Positions 15,761-24,904 of a stretch of DNA of 64,000 bases are shown here, piece after piece. The notes under the pieces are model-generated. The model was not told the DNA's origin and ran no database searches. It worked only from the letters and a program-made list of their open reading frames with translations. Every line of letters begins with the position of its first letter. Position 1 is the first letter of the stretch. Both the position numbers and the translations under genes were made by a program. The stretch comes from Enterococcus_D sp050529585 (GTDB lineage Bacteria > Bacillota > Bacilli > Lactobacillales > Enterococcaceae), in NCBI RefSeq assembly GCF_050529585.1, contig NZ_CP172882.1, forward strand, positions 2,108,001-2,172,000, given 5' to 3'.

Positions 15761-18225
15761 TATTTTGCAGACTGTGCGCGTATTTGCACAAGCAGCTGTT
15801 CAGCTTTGGCTTGATCCATTTTTTCACCAGCCAACGCCTGCGCAACTGCTTCTATTTCTGGACCGTTGGCCCCGACAGCAATCGCCAAGGCTCTTGCCTG
15901 CATGCGCATATGACCTTGCTGGATGCCTTCAGCCACCAGCGCCCGCAATGCAGCCAAATTTTGCACCAATCCTACACCAGCTGCTAATGCAGCCAATTCA
16001 GATGCGGATTGGACACCGGTCAAGGTTAGGGCTGCTGCGGCTTTTGGTAAAATGCGGGTCGCACCACCCACTGTTGCAATGGCTAACGGCAAGGTGATAT
16101 TTCCCACCAGCTGGTCCCCTTCGATCCGCCAAGTGGCAAGCCCACGGGTTTGGCCACTTCTTGCCGCGTAAGTATGACAAGCGGCAGATACGGCTCGGGT
16201 ATCATTTCCAGTAGCCAAAATCAAGGCTTCCACCCCATTCATGATCCCTTTATTATGAGTTGCTGCTCGATAAGGATCAAGTTGCGCGAAATCTGAAGCA
16301 TAACAAATTTTTTCGGCAACTTCTGCCCCATTGCCCGTTTTTGATAAAACAGAAACGGGCAATGAACAAGTGGCTGTCACCAATGATTCTGTTGCTAAGT
16401 TGCTCAAAATACTAAACAAAACTTCTACATCTGGGAACCAGGCACGTAATTTTGCTGTGACGCCTTCTAAAATCGTATTGATAATATTGGCACCCATGGC
16501 ATCTTTGACATCCACCAGCAAATCAAGAGAGACATAATTGGTATCTAATCCTGAATCTGCAGCTAAAAAGCGGCGAACCGCTATTCGGCGTAACCCACCA
16601 CCTCGTTTCACGATCGATGGATAGCTTTCTTCAGCTGTTTCAAAAATAGCAGCTTCGGCTTGTTCGATTTGCGCCGAAACAGCTTCGATATCATGGACAC
16701 GCATCAGGACGATTTGGCCTCGCAACAAGCGTTCTGATGCAGTTGTGATAATTTCACCTGCCATTTTTGCACCGTTATTCAGCGCAGCAATCACTGACGG
16801 TTCTTCCGTTGCCATTGGTACTGCATAAGCTTTGCCATCGACTTTTAGATTCAAGCCGACGCCCAAGGGAATTTCAACCTCACTGATTTGATTTTCAATC
16901 AAATGATTGGCAAGTTCTTTGTTTAATGCCATTGTTTCGAAAATTGCTCGTTCTTTTGGCGTGATCAACTGATCATCAGTCAATCTCTCTAGCCGTTCCT
17001 CAGGCGTCAACGCGTAAAACTTGGCTTTTTTTTTTGACGGCACATGGTCTGCAGGTTGATCGACGGCGGGATTTTCTAATAACATGGCCAATCCAAGTCC
17101 ACCGCCGACGCATAATGAAGCGATACCCCATTTTTGCTGGGTATCTTGTAATTGGTATGCCAATGTCGTAGCGATGCGTGCACCTGTGGCACCGATTGCA
17201 TGTCCTAAAGATATACCACCGCCGTAACGATTGACTTTTTTCGGATCTAACCCAAGTTCTCTTTCAACAACGATCGAAGAAGCGGCGAATGCTTCATTGA
17301 TCTCGAATATGTCAATATCCTCGATTGAGACCTGTTGTTCTTCCAGCAACTTGCTAATCGCTTTGATTGGCGAGATCCCCATGATTTCCGGATCAAAACC
17401 GATCTCCACAATGCCTTTTACAATGGCAAGGTAAGGAATTTGATGGGCTTCACAATATGATTTAGACGCCAGCAATACCATTGCTGCCCCATCATTGATC
17501 GTTGAGGCGTTGCCGGCTGTTACGGTTCCATTTGTCTTAAAGACGGTTTTTAATTCCGCCAATTTTTCAATGGTCGTTCCAGGACGAATTCCTTCGTCTT
17601 GATCAACGATCACCTCACCTTTCGTCAAAGGAATGATTTCTTTGGCAAATTTGTTGGCTTTTTGAGCAGCAACGGCTTTCATTTGTGAAGAATACGCGTA
17701 AGCATCTTGTTCTTCACGTGATATGCCATATCGTTCGGCCACATTTTCAGCAGTCAGCCCCATCGGTTGATTACTGAAGGCATCTGTCAAGCCATCATGC
17801 ATCATGGTCGAAACCGGGTTTGAGTATTGATTTTCTGCTTTCTGATAAAAACTATATGCGGGTGCATTGGTCATACTTTCAATCCCTCCGGTCAACACGA
17901 CCGAAGCCTTATTTAGTTGAATTTGTTCCATCCCCATCAAAATAGCTTTCATACCTGAACCGCAGACTTCATTGATCGTTGAGGCTGGTATATCCGAAGA
18001 TAATCCGCTTTTTAATGCTACTTGTCTGCCAGGATTTTGTCCATTCCCGGCTTGTAATACATTCCCGATAATCACTTGATTGATTTGGTCTTGCAACGCT
18101 TGATTGCGCGCGATGATTGCTTTAGCAGCAGCTGTACCTAAAGCAACTGCCGAATATTCTTTTAATGACCCATGGTATTTGCCAATTGGCGTTCTGATTG
18201 CGTCGATTATGACAACTTCTTCCAC
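15760..18225 (-). CDS. mvaE: MvaE, fused acetyl-CoA acetyltransferase / HMG-CoA reductase
   Basis: An 821-residue two-domain enzyme for the first and third steps of the mevalonate pathway. Residues 1 to about 390 are a thiolase with the acyl Cys in NEVCGSGMKA and the C-terminal CVGGGLGLAMLLE. The rest is a class II HMG-CoA reductase with ENQISEVEIPLGVG, MATEEPSV, VDVKDAMGAN, HNKGIMNG (Lys) and ATGNDTRAVSAACH. This fusion is typical of enterococci; the E. faecalis enzyme is 803 residues by memory. The ORF opens further upstream, but the GTG at 18225 follows GAGGAGG at a good distance and gives the normal thiolase start. It is divergent from mvaS. Confidence 0.95.
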   Translation of the reverse strand: MEEVVIIDAIRTPIGKYHGSLKEYSAVALGTAAAKAIIARNQALQDQINQVIIGNVLQAGNGQNPGRQVALKSGLSSDIPASTINEVCGSGMKAILMGMEQIQLNKASVVLTGGIESMTNAPAYSFYQKAENQYSNPVSTMMHDGLTDAFSNQPMGLTAENVAERYGISREEQDAYAYSSQMKAVAAQKANKFAKEIIPLTKGEVIVDQDEGIRPGTTIEKLAELKTVFKTNGTVTAGNASTINDGAAMVLLASKSYCEAHQIPYLAIVKGIVEIGFDPEIMGISPIKAISKLLEEQQVSIEDIDIFEINEAFAASSIVVERELGLDPKKVNRYGGGISLGHAIGATGARIATTLAYQLQDTQQKWGIASLCVGGGLGLAMLLENPAVDQPADHVPSKKKAKFYALTPEERLERLTDDQLITPKERAIFETMALNKELANHLIENQISEVEIPLGVGLNLKVDGKAYAVPMATEEPSVIAALNNGAKMAGEIITTASERLLRGQIVLMRVHDIEAVSAQIEQAEAAIFETAEESYPSIVKRGGGLRRIAVRRFLAADSGLDTNYVSLDLLVDVKDAMGANIINTILEGVTAKLRAWFPDVEVLFSILSNLATESLVTATCSLPVSVLSKTGNGAEVAEKICYASDFAQLDPYRAATHNKGIMNGVEALILATGNDTRAVSAACHTYAARSGQTRGLATWRIEGDQLVGNITLPLAIATVGGATRILPKAAAALTLTGVQSASELAALAAGVGLVQNLAALRALVAEGIQQGHMRMQARALAIAVGANGPEIEAVAQALAGEKMDQAKAEQLLVQIRAQSAK

Positions 18226-18416
18226 GTACGTCACCTCCTCTTGCAATATATCATTAAATGCCCCAAAAAAGAATACCTCAGACAGCATCCCGGTGCCTTT
18301 TTTGGATTCTTTAATAAAGTTTAAATTCTAATCAAAACTTTTTTTATTTTTTCACAAAATGTGATAACTTAAAGAGAGTGACTGATTAATGTGAAAGAAC
18401 ATAAAGGAGCGTCAAG
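18226..18416. promoter_or_regulatory. mvaE-mvaS divergent promoter region
   Basis: 191 bases between two divergent starts of one pathway, so both promoters must lie here. It is AT-rich, with TTCACAAAATGTGATAA (18349-18365) as a short inverted repeat that could be an operator. I could not assign -35/-10 boxes with confidence. Confidence 0.5.
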
Positions 18417-19577
18417 ATGAACGTTGGTATAGATAAAATTAATTTTTTTGTTCCACCTTATTATATAGATATGGTTGATTTGGCTCATGCTCGGGGAGTC
18501 GATCCAAATAAGTTTACGATCGGTATTGGTCAAGATCAAATGGCTGTCAGCAAAATGACCCAAGATATCGTTACTTTTGCGATGCACGCAGCCAAACCAC
18601 TGCTTACCGCTGCAGATTTAGCTGCAATCGATATGGTCATCGTTGGAACAGAGTCTGGTATTGATGAATCAAAAGCATCAGCTGTGGTATTGCATCGATT
18701 GCTCGGTGTTCAACCTTTCGCCCGCTCATTTGAAATCAAGGAGGCCTGTTATGGTGCCACAGCCGGCCTTCAGTTTGCAAAAAGTCATATCCAAGCACAT
18801 CCTGACAGCAAAGTCTTGGTGGTTGCTTCTGATATTGCGCGCTATGGTTTGGCTTCAGGTGGGGAGCCAACGCAAGGTGCTGGTGCAGTTGCGATGTTGG
18901 TCACTGCTGAGCCGCGGATTCTAGCTTTAGACAATGACAATGTTATGTTGACCCAAGATATTTATGATTTTTGGCGTCCAGTAGGTCATCCGTATCCAAT
19001 GGTAGATGGTCATTTATCAAATGAAGTCTATATCAATTCTTTCAAGCAAGTTTGGCAAGAAAGCTGTCGCAGAAATGACCGTTCAACGGAGGATTATGCT
19101 GCGATTTGTTTCCATATACCGTATACCAAAATGGGAAAAAAAGCATTGTTGGCAGGTCTCGCTTCAGAAGAACAAGCACAACAAGAGCGCTTATTGGCCC
19201 GCTATGAGGAATCGATCGTCTACAGCAGAAGAATTGGTAATCTTTATACGGGTTCTTTATATCTAGGCCTAATTTCATTGATCGAAAATTCTGTTGCGCT
19301 TAAAGCAAATGATCGTATCGGTCTATTCAGTTATGGATCAGGCGCGGTTGCCGAATTGTTTAGCGGCCATTTAGTGGCAGGATATGAACAACACGTATCG
19401 AAAGAAAACCATGAGCGCTTGCTAGAGGAACGCGAAAAATTATCGATTACTGACTATGAAAAACTCTTCAATGAGAAGATCGACATCGATGAAGACAAAG
19501 TGTTTCAAGATGATCTGATTTATAGTGTTCAAGAAATCAAGCAAACGATTCGTTATTATAAAGAAAAAAATCAATAA
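18417..19577 (+). CDS. mvaS: HMG-CoA synthase
   Basis: A 386-residue enzyme that condenses acetoacetyl-CoA with acetyl-CoA to HMG-CoA, the step between the two MvaE activities. The catalytic triad is at the numbering known for the E. faecalis enzyme: Glu79 (VGTESGID), Cys111 (KEACYGATAGLQ) and His233 (CFHIPYTKMGKKAL). It is full length, with AAAGGAG before the ATG. With mvaE it feeds isoprenoid synthesis for undecaprenyl phosphate and quinones. Confidence 0.96.
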   Translation: MNVGIDKINFFVPPYYIDMVDLAHARGVDPNKFTIGIGQDQMAVSKMTQDIVTFAMHAAKPLLTAADLAAIDMVIVGTESGIDESKASAVVLHRLLGVQPFARSFEIKEACYGATAGLQFAKSHIQAHPDSKVLVVASDIARYGLASGGEPTQGAGAVAMLVTAEPRILALDNDNVMLTQDIYDFWRPVGHPYPMVDGHLSNEVYINSFKQVWQESCRRNDRSTEDYAAICFHIPYTKMGKKALLAGLASEEQAQQERLLARYEESIVYSRRIGNLYTGSLYLGLISLIENSVALKANDRIGLFSYGSGAVAELFSGHLVAGYEQHVSKENHERLLEEREKLSITDYEKLFNEKIDIDEDKVFQDDLIYSVQEIKQTIRYYKEKNQ

Positions 19578-19726
19578 CCAACAGATTGACTTTGATTCAG
19601 TCCAAGCAAAGAAGCTTGCTGGATCAAAGTTTTCTTTTAGCAATGATAGCTTGTGTTTGAACGCTTTCAAAAAAATAGAAATTAAACCTGTTATTCCAAA
19701 ATATTCAGATAATTGCTTTTTTTCCG

Positions 19727-19755
19727 TTGACAGCTCCTCTTTTTTTGACTATACT
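19727..19755 (+). promoter_or_regulatory. Promoter of the leader peptide and ABC importer operon
   Basis: Perfect TTGACA (19727-19732), a 17-base spacer and TATACT (19750-19755). Transcription should start near 19762, about 24 bases before the leader-peptide ATG and 310 bases before the first transporter gene. Confidence 0.82.
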
Positions 19756-19785
19756 ATAAACAATTCAAGTTTGGAGGAACAACCG

Positions 19786-19845
19786 ATGTCATTATCAATA
19801 GGTACCCTACAACTGAATAGTTTTTACTTTAGCTACTTTAGATAG
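19786..19845 (+). CDS. Phe/Tyr-rich leader peptide
   Basis: A 19-residue ORF, MSLSIGTLQLNSFYFSYFR, with a strong GGAGGA seven bases before the ATG and a consensus promoter just upstream. Five of its last seven residues are aromatic, encoded TTT TAC TTT AGC TAC TTT. The stop codon TAG overlaps the first base of hairpin segment 1. These are the features expected of an attenuation leader whose translation senses charged tRNA-Phe and/or tRNA-Tyr. There is no Trp codon. No homologue is known to me. Confidence 0.75.
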   Translation: MSLSIGTLQLNSFYFSYFR

Positions 19846-20027
19846 TTTGTATTCATATTCATTATGGATACAAACCAAAAACGATTTTTGTTTGTATCTA
19901 TGATGGCTAAAGCATTTTAACTTGAACTTGCGGCCATGTAGAAATTCTTCTAAATGGTTGCCATAAATGTCATTTTTATTGGTATTTTACTCATCCATTT
20001 AGACGCCTGTCTGAATGGATTTTTTTT
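19845..20027 (+). promoter_or_regulatory. Transcription attenuator: competing hairpins and intrinsic terminator
   Basis: Segment 1 (19845-19856) pairs over 12 bp with segment 2 (19864-19875). Segment 2 also pairs over 9 bp or more with segment 3 (19890-19898), so 1:2 and 2:3 exclude each other. Hairpin 4 (19930-19937 with 19954-19961, plus 19939-19943 with 19948-19952) holds TCTAAATGG (19949-19957), which is perfectly complementary to CCATTTAGA (19995-20003) in the 5' arm of the terminator, a possible antiterminator. The terminator is a 12-bp stem (19993-20004 with 20009-20020) followed by eight T. I see no T-box sequence. Confidence 0.72.
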
Positions 20028-20075
20028 GTTCAAGTCCTATCAAAAAATACAAAACGGATTTTAGGAGGAAACATC

Positions 20076-21053
20076 ATGAATATCAAAAAGTGGATCACAT
20101 CAGGAATCTTAGCAGCAAGTGCCTTAACATTAGCGGCTTGCGGAGATGCAAGCAATACATCAGCTGACAACGACAATATGAAAACTGTGGGCGTTTTACA
20201 GCTGGTTCAACACGGCTCCTTAGATGCAGCGTATGAAGGTTTTAAAGAAGGCATGGCAGACGCTGGCTATACAGAAGGTGAAAATGTGACCTTTGATTAT
20301 CAAAATGCCCAAAACAGCCAAGACAACCTAAAGAGTATGAGCGAAAAATTGATCAAAGGTGATCCAGATTTATTGCTCGGTATTGCCACACCAGCCGCTG
20401 TTTCACTAGCAAACGAAACCACTGAAGTGCCTATCGTTGTGACGGCAGTCACAGATTTGGTTGAAGCAAAGTTAGCTGATTCAAATGACGCGCCTGGCCG
20501 CAATATCACAGGTACTTCTGATATGGTACCGATCGAACAGCAAATTGCGCTCTTGTTAAGCATCGTACCCGATGCCAAGACAATTGGCGTCATGTATAAC
20601 GCAGGCGAAGCCAATTCTAAGATTCAAGCCGATCTAGCTGAATCTGCATTGAAAAAAGCGGGTGTAGACGTGAAAGTATTGACTGCTAATACCACGAACG
20701 ATGTCCAACAAGTCACAACAAGCTTAGCCAAAGATGTAGATGGTATCTATGTACCGACAGACAATACCTTTGCTTCTGCTGCTGCCATCGTAGGGGAAGT
20801 GGCCAAAGAAACCAAAACGCCAATCGTTGCAGGTTCAGTTGACCAAGTCAATGATGGTGCACTAGCAACTTATGGTATCGATTATAAATCATTAGGTATC
20901 CAAACTGGAAAACTAGCGGCCAAAATCCTAGATGGCGATGCTGAGCCAGCCACTACACCAGTTGAAACAGCTGAAACGTTAGAATTGGTCGTCAATGATG
21001 AGATGGCTGAAGCTTTAGGCATCGATCCGGCCAGCATTGTCGCACCTGAATAA
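20076..21053 (+). CDS. ABC importer substrate-binding lipoprotein (TrpX-like)
   Basis: A 325-residue lipoprotein. The signal peptide ends in the lipobox LAAC (Cys about residue 22), so the protein is anchored outside the membrane. The body is an ABC_sub_bind (PF04392-type) two-lobed domain, with GVLQLVQHGSLDAAYEGF at the start and GVMYNAGEANS at the hinge. Such proteins in lactobacilli and streptococci include the tryptophan binder TrpX. The Phe/Tyr leader upstream points to an aromatic amino acid here, but the ligand is unproven. AGGAGG precedes the ATG. It is first in a three-gene operon with the permease and ATPase. Confidence 0.88.
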   Translation: MNIKKWITSGILAASALTLAACGDASNTSADNDNMKTVGVLQLVQHGSLDAAYEGFKEGMADAGYTEGENVTFDYQNAQNSQDNLKSMSEKLIKGDPDLLLGIATPAAVSLANETTEVPIVVTAVTDLVEAKLADSNDAPGRNITGTSDMVPIEQQIALLLSIVPDAKTIGVMYNAGEANSKIQADLAESALKKAGVDVKVLTANTTNDVQQVTTSLAKDVDGIYVPTDNTFASAAAIVGEVAKETKTPIVAGSVDQVNDGALATYGIDYKSLGIQTGKLAAKILDGDAEPATTPVETAETLELVVNDEMAEALGIDPASIVAPE

Positions 21054-21084
21054 AAAAATTTAATCATAGATTTGAGGAAACAAT

Positions 21085-22005
21085 ATGAATTTGTTAAACA
21101 CGTTCTTGGTCTTACTTCAATCCGCAACTTCCCAAGGTGTTCTTTGGGCACTGCTGGCAATTGGTGTCTACCTGACTTTCCGTATTTTAGATATTGCTGA
21201 TTTAACCGCTGAAGGTAGTTTTCCTTTAGGTGCGGGAATTGCTGCAATCAGTATTACCAATGGGTACTCCCCTTTGCTGGCAAGTCTGTTTGGTTTTTGC
21301 GGAGGGCTGCTAGCAGGTCTCGTTTCGGGACTTTTACACACAAAACTAAAAATCCCTGCATTGTTGGCCGGGATCATTACAATGACTGGACTTTACTCCA
21401 TCACGAATCGGGTCATGGGGGCACCAAATATTGCCTTATTGGGTCAAGATACAGTCTTTACCACCTTTCAAGAAATGGGCTTGACCAAAAACAACGCCGT
21501 CATCATCGCTGGCTTTTTGTTTGCAGCTGTTGTGGTATTGCTGCTCTTCTTATTTTTTAGAACTGAAATCGGGTTGGCATTACGGGCAACTGGTGATAAC
21601 TTAGCCATGAGTGAAGCCAACGGTATCAATACGGACAATATGAAGATCATCGGTTACATGATTTCTAATGGTTGTATCGCTTTGTCCGGTGCTTTATTGG
21701 CACAAAATAATGGCTTTGCCGATTTAAACTCCGGTATCGGAACTATCGTCATCGGTCTTGCATCGATCATTATCGCAGAAGTGCTTTTCGCAAATAAATC
21801 ATTGCTCATTCGATTGATCACCATTGTGATTGGTGCCATCGTTTACCGCTTTATTTTAGCAGTTGTCTTCGAATTCAATGTCGAAGCAAATGATATCAAA
21901 TTGGCGTCTGCCATCGTGTTAGTCATCTGTTTATCATTGCCGCAACTACGGACAAAACTTGGCTTACAAAAATTGGCACCCAAACCTAAAGGAGGTCAAT
22001 CATGA
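21085..22005 (+). CDS. ABC importer permease (TrpY-like)
   Basis: A 306-residue integral membrane protein of the branched-chain-type permease family (BPD_transp_2), with about eight to nine hydrophobic helices. The conserved LRATGDNLAMSEANGIN loop, which docks on the ATPase, is at about residues 170-186. It overlaps the ATPase gene by 4 bases (ATGA), showing tight coupling. It would form the translocation channel for the ligand captured by the upstream lipoprotein. Confidence 0.9.
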   Translation: MNLLNTFLVLLQSATSQGVLWALLAIGVYLTFRILDIADLTAEGSFPLGAGIAAISITNGYSPLLASLFGFCGGLLAGLVSGLLHTKLKIPALLAGIITMTGLYSITNRVMGAPNIALLGQDTVFTTFQEMGLTKNNAVIIAGFLFAAVVVLLLFLFFRTEIGLALRATGDNLAMSEANGINTDNMKIIGYMISNGCIALSGALLAQNNGFADLNSGIGTIVIGLASIIIAEVLFANKSLLIRLITIVIGAIVYRFILAVVFEFNVEANDIKLASAIVLVICLSLPQLRTKLGLQKLAPKPKGGQS

Positions 22006-22811
22006 CAGAACCTGTTTTAACGATTGCGCAACTGCACCAAACCTTTGAAAAAGGAACAATCAATGAAAACCATGTTTTAAAAGGAATTGACCTTGAAATG
22101 AATCATGGTGATTTCATTACGATCATCGGCGGTAATGGTGCCGGAAAATCAACATTATTGAATAGTATCGCTGGGACGATTCCAACAACACAAGGACAGA
22201 TAACCTTAGATGGTAAAGATATCACTCGTTTGTCGGTCACAAAACGTGCGAAAGACATCAGCCGCGTCTTTCAAGACCCTCGTATGGGGACTGCTGTCCG
22301 ACTAACGGTTGAAGAAAATTTGGCCCTCGCTTACAAACGGGGACAGACGCGCGGCTTTTCCACTGGTGTCAAAGCAAAAAACCGCGCTTTCTTCAAAGAG
22401 CAATTGGCTAGCTTGAATCTAGGCTTAGAAAATCGCTTGACAGCAGAAATCGGTTTATTATCTGGTGGCCAGCGTCAAGCAATTACCCTCTTAATGGCAA
22501 CATTGCAACAACCGAAACTGATTTTACTTGATGAACACACTGCCGCATTGGATCCGCAAACTTCTTTAACAGTGATGGCTTTGACGGACCAATTGATTCG
22601 GACACAGCAGTTGACCGCGTTTATGGTGACCCATGATATGGAAGACGCCATTCGCTACGGCAATCGCTTAGTGATGCTTCACCAAGGCAAGATCGTCGTT
22701 GATATTGCTGGAGAACAGAAACAACATTTAACAGTCCCCGAATTGATGGAGATGTTCCATCAAAATAGCGGAACTGAATTAAAAGATGATCAACTCCTAT
22801 TAAAATCATAA
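22002..22811 (+). CDS. ABC importer ATPase (TrpZ-like)
   Basis: A 269-residue ABC ATPase. Walker A is GGNGAGKST, the signature is LSGGQRQAITLLMA, Walker B is LILLDEHTAAL and the H-loop is MVTHDMEDA. It powers the adjacent permease. GGAGG before the ATG lies inside the permease gene. The last gene of the operon, it ends at a strong terminator shared with the convergent V-ATPase operon. Confidence 0.93.
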   Translation: MTEPVLTIAQLHQTFEKGTINENHVLKGIDLEMNHGDFITIIGGNGAGKSTLLNSIAGTIPTTQGQITLDGKDITRLSVTKRAKDISRVFQDPRMGTAVRLTVEENLALAYKRGQTRGFSTGVKAKNRAFFKEQLASLNLGLENRLTAEIGLLSGGQRQAITLLMATLQQPKLILLDEHTAALDPQTSLTVMALTDQLIRTQQLTAFMVTHDMEDAIRYGNRLVMLHQGKIVVDIAGEQKQHLTVPELMEMFHQNSGTELKDDQLLLKS

Positions 22812-22813
22812 AA

Positions 22814-22857
22814 AAATACCTTTTACCTGTCACATCGATGACAAGTAAAAGGTATTT
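22814..22857. terminator. Bidirectional terminator between ABC importer and V-ATPase operons
   Basis: The stem AAATACCTTTTAC / GTAAAAGGTATTT (22814-22826 with 22845-22857) with inner TGTC/GACA pairing. A tail follows on each strand (TTTT on plus, AAA complement on minus). It lies 14 bases past the ntpD stop. Confidence 0.85.
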
Positions 22858-22871
22858 TCGTATAATCACGG

Positions 22872-23516
22872 CTATTCTGATTCATTTTCAGCAATGATGT
22901 CTGTAACTTTCATTAAGCGGGTCAATGTCGCCCGCTCATCTTCTGCTAAATTGCTTTCGATATATTGGATCGTCTCTGTAAGCTTTGGAATCGTCATATA
23001 CTCCAAGGCATTCACGCGGCGTCTTGTCCGTTCGATCTCATTTGCCATCAATTGACAGGTCTTCTCGATTTCAGCCAATTGCAGCATCAGCGGCAGCATT
23101 TGATCCAAATGTGTCAAAGCCAGATCCAACTCGCTAGTGGTACTAACAAAGCCATAGGAAAAATCATCATCCGTCGTCTCTTCTTCAAAAACTGGATTTA
23201 ACACCGGTACATCCATATTCATGATCGTTCTACTCTGAATGTCCAATGTTACCTTGTTTAGCGGAATCATAAAGGCTTCTTGCAACACAACATCAGGGAT
23301 ACTGCTGGAAGCCAATACATATTCAGCCATTCCGGCTTGCAAAGCTGCTTCCATTTGTTTGCGTAAATCTTGATTTTTTTTGACTAGCTGAATGAATTGG
23401 CGCACCAATTCATCTTGCTTGTCTTTTAGTAATTTATGTCCTCTTGTCGCTGTCGTCAACCGTTTCCTTAAACGGCTCAGTTCCATCCGAGTAGGATTGA
23501 CATTTAAAATCGCCAT
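22872..23516 (-). CDS. ntpD: V-type ATPase subunit D
   Basis: A 214-residue coiled-coil protein, the central shaft of the V1 motor. It starts MAILNVNPTRMELSRLRKRL, the usual start of the family, and ends in a long helix with NEIERTRRRVNALEYMTIPK, the conserved MANEIERTRRRVNALE motif. The ATG overlaps the stop of ntpB by one base (TAATG). It is the last gene of the operon here; the ntpH and ntpJ genes that follow ntpD in E. hirae are absent, and a terminator comes next. Confidence 0.95.
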   Translation of the reverse strand: MAILNVNPTRMELSRLRKRLTTATRGHKLLKDKQDELVRQFIQLVKKNQDLRKQMEAALQAGMAEYVLASSSIPDVVLQEAFMIPLNKVTLDIQSRTIMNMDVPVLNPVFEEETTDDDFSYGFVSTTSELDLALTHLDQMLPLMLQLAEIEKTCQLMANEIERTRRRVNALEYMTIPKLTETIQYIESNLAEDERATLTRLMKVTDIIAENESE

Positions 23517-24904
23517 TAAGCATTCACATCCTCAGAGGTTGGATAATAGGTATCGATAAATTCTTCTTTGATTCGGCTCAATTCTTGTTTCGGTAAAGTA
23601 GCCAATAGTTTCCAACCCAAATCCAACGTTTCTTCGATCGTTCGATTGGTTTCAAAACCTTGATTGACGTACTCTTTTTCAAAAAGATCCGCAAAACGGG
23701 CATACTTCTTATCCATATCAGATAATGCCGACTCCCCTAAAACGATCGATAATTCTTTGGCTGCCTTTCCATCAGAATAGGCCGCATATATTTGGTTCAT
23801 CGTCGCTGCATGATCGCCTCGGGTCTTGCCTTCCCCTGTTCCCTTATCTTTCAATCGTGATAGACTCGGCAAAATATCCACTGGTGGATTGATATTGCGC
23901 TTATAGAGATCGCGGGATAAAATGATTTGCCCTTCTGTGATATAGCCGGTCAAATCAGGGATTGGATGGGTTTTGTCACCATCTGGCATGGTCAAAATCG
24001 GAATTTGAGTGACAGATCCTTCCTTGCCTTCCAAGCGACCAGCGCGCTCATAGAGGGTTGCCAAGTTGGTGTATAAATACCCTGGATAACCACGGCGCCC
24101 TGGCACTTCTCTTCTTGCAGCAGAAATTTCTCTTAATGCTTCACAATAATTCGTCATGTCGGTCATGATCACTAACACATGCATGCCTTTTTCAAATGCC
24201 AAATACTCTGCTGCAGTCAAGGCCATTTTCGGTGTTGCGATCCGTTCGATTGCAGGATCATTGGCTAGATTCATAAATAAGACTGACCGATCCAAAGCAC
24301 CGGTTTTTCGAAATTCATCTACAAAAAATTCTGCTTCTTCAAATGGGATTCCGATTGCAGCAAAGACGATTGCGAAGTTGCCTTCTTGACTTGGGACGGT
24401 TGCTTGACGTGCAATTTGGGCCGCAATTTCTTTATGCGGCAGACCTGAAGCTGAGAAAATCGGCAACTTTTGTCCCCGAACCAAGGTATTTAAATGATCG
24501 ATAGTAGAGATTCCTGTCTGAATAAACTCATCAGGAAAATCACGCGCCATTGGATTGATCGCTTCACCATTCACATCCAAACGTTTCTCTGGTAAGATTC
24601 TCGGACCATTGTCTTTGGGTTTTCCAATCCCATCAAAGACCCGTCCAAGCATATCTAAAGAAACCCCCAATGTTAACCCGTTCCCCAAAAAGCGGACTTT
24701 GCTTTCTTCAGCACTGAGATTGCTGGTTCCTTCAAAAATCTGAACAACTGCTTTATCATCACTGACTTCCAGCACTTGACCTTGACGGATCTCGCCTGAG
24801 TCCATCCGCACTTCAACTAGTTCGTCGAATTTGACCCCTTTGACATTTTCTACTACCATTAATGGGCCTGCGATTTCAGAAACTGAACGATATTCTTTTA
24901 ACAT
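23516..24904 (-). CDS. ntpB: V-type ATPase subunit B
   Basis: A 462-residue non-catalytic nucleotide-binding subunit of the V1 ring, alternating with subunit A. It starts MLKEYRSVSEIAGPLMVVE and contains GRVFDGIGKPKD, FSASGLPHKEIAAQIARQA in place of a canonical P-loop, and LARFVNLANDPAIERI-type core motifs. The ORF is open one TTG codon upstream, but the ATG at 24904 shares a base with the ntpA stop (TGATG) and is preceded by GGAGGTG. Length is close to the E. hirae protein. Confidence 0.96.
   Translation of the reverse strand: MLKEYRSVSEIAGPLMVVENVKGVKFDELVEVRMDSGEIRQGQVLEVSDDKAVVQIFEGTSNLSAEESKVRFLGNGLTLGVSLDMLGRVFDGIGKPKDNGPRILPEKRLDVNGEAINPMARDFPDEFIQTGISTIDHLNTLVRGQKLPIFSASGLPHKEIAAQIARQATVPSQEGNFAIVFAAIGIPFEEAEFFVDEFRKTGALDRSVLFMNLANDPAIERIATPKMALTAAEYLAFEKGMHVLVIMTDMTNYCEALREISAARREVPGRRGYPGYLYTNLATLYERAGRLEGKEGSVTQIPILTMPDGDKTHPIPDLTGYITEGQIILSRDLYKRNINPPVDILPSLSRLKDKGTGEGKTRGDHAATMNQIYAAYSDGKAAKELSIVLGESALSDMDKKYARFADLFEKEYVNQGFETNRTIEETLDLGWKLLATLPKQELSRIKEEFIDTYYPTSEDVNA

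Noticed and set aside
19581..20075. T-box riboswitch upstream of the ABC importer
   Set aside because: The long leader invited this reading, but the conserved T-box sequence AGGGTGGNACCGCG is missing and the leader contains a translated peptide; attenuation by the peptide fits better.
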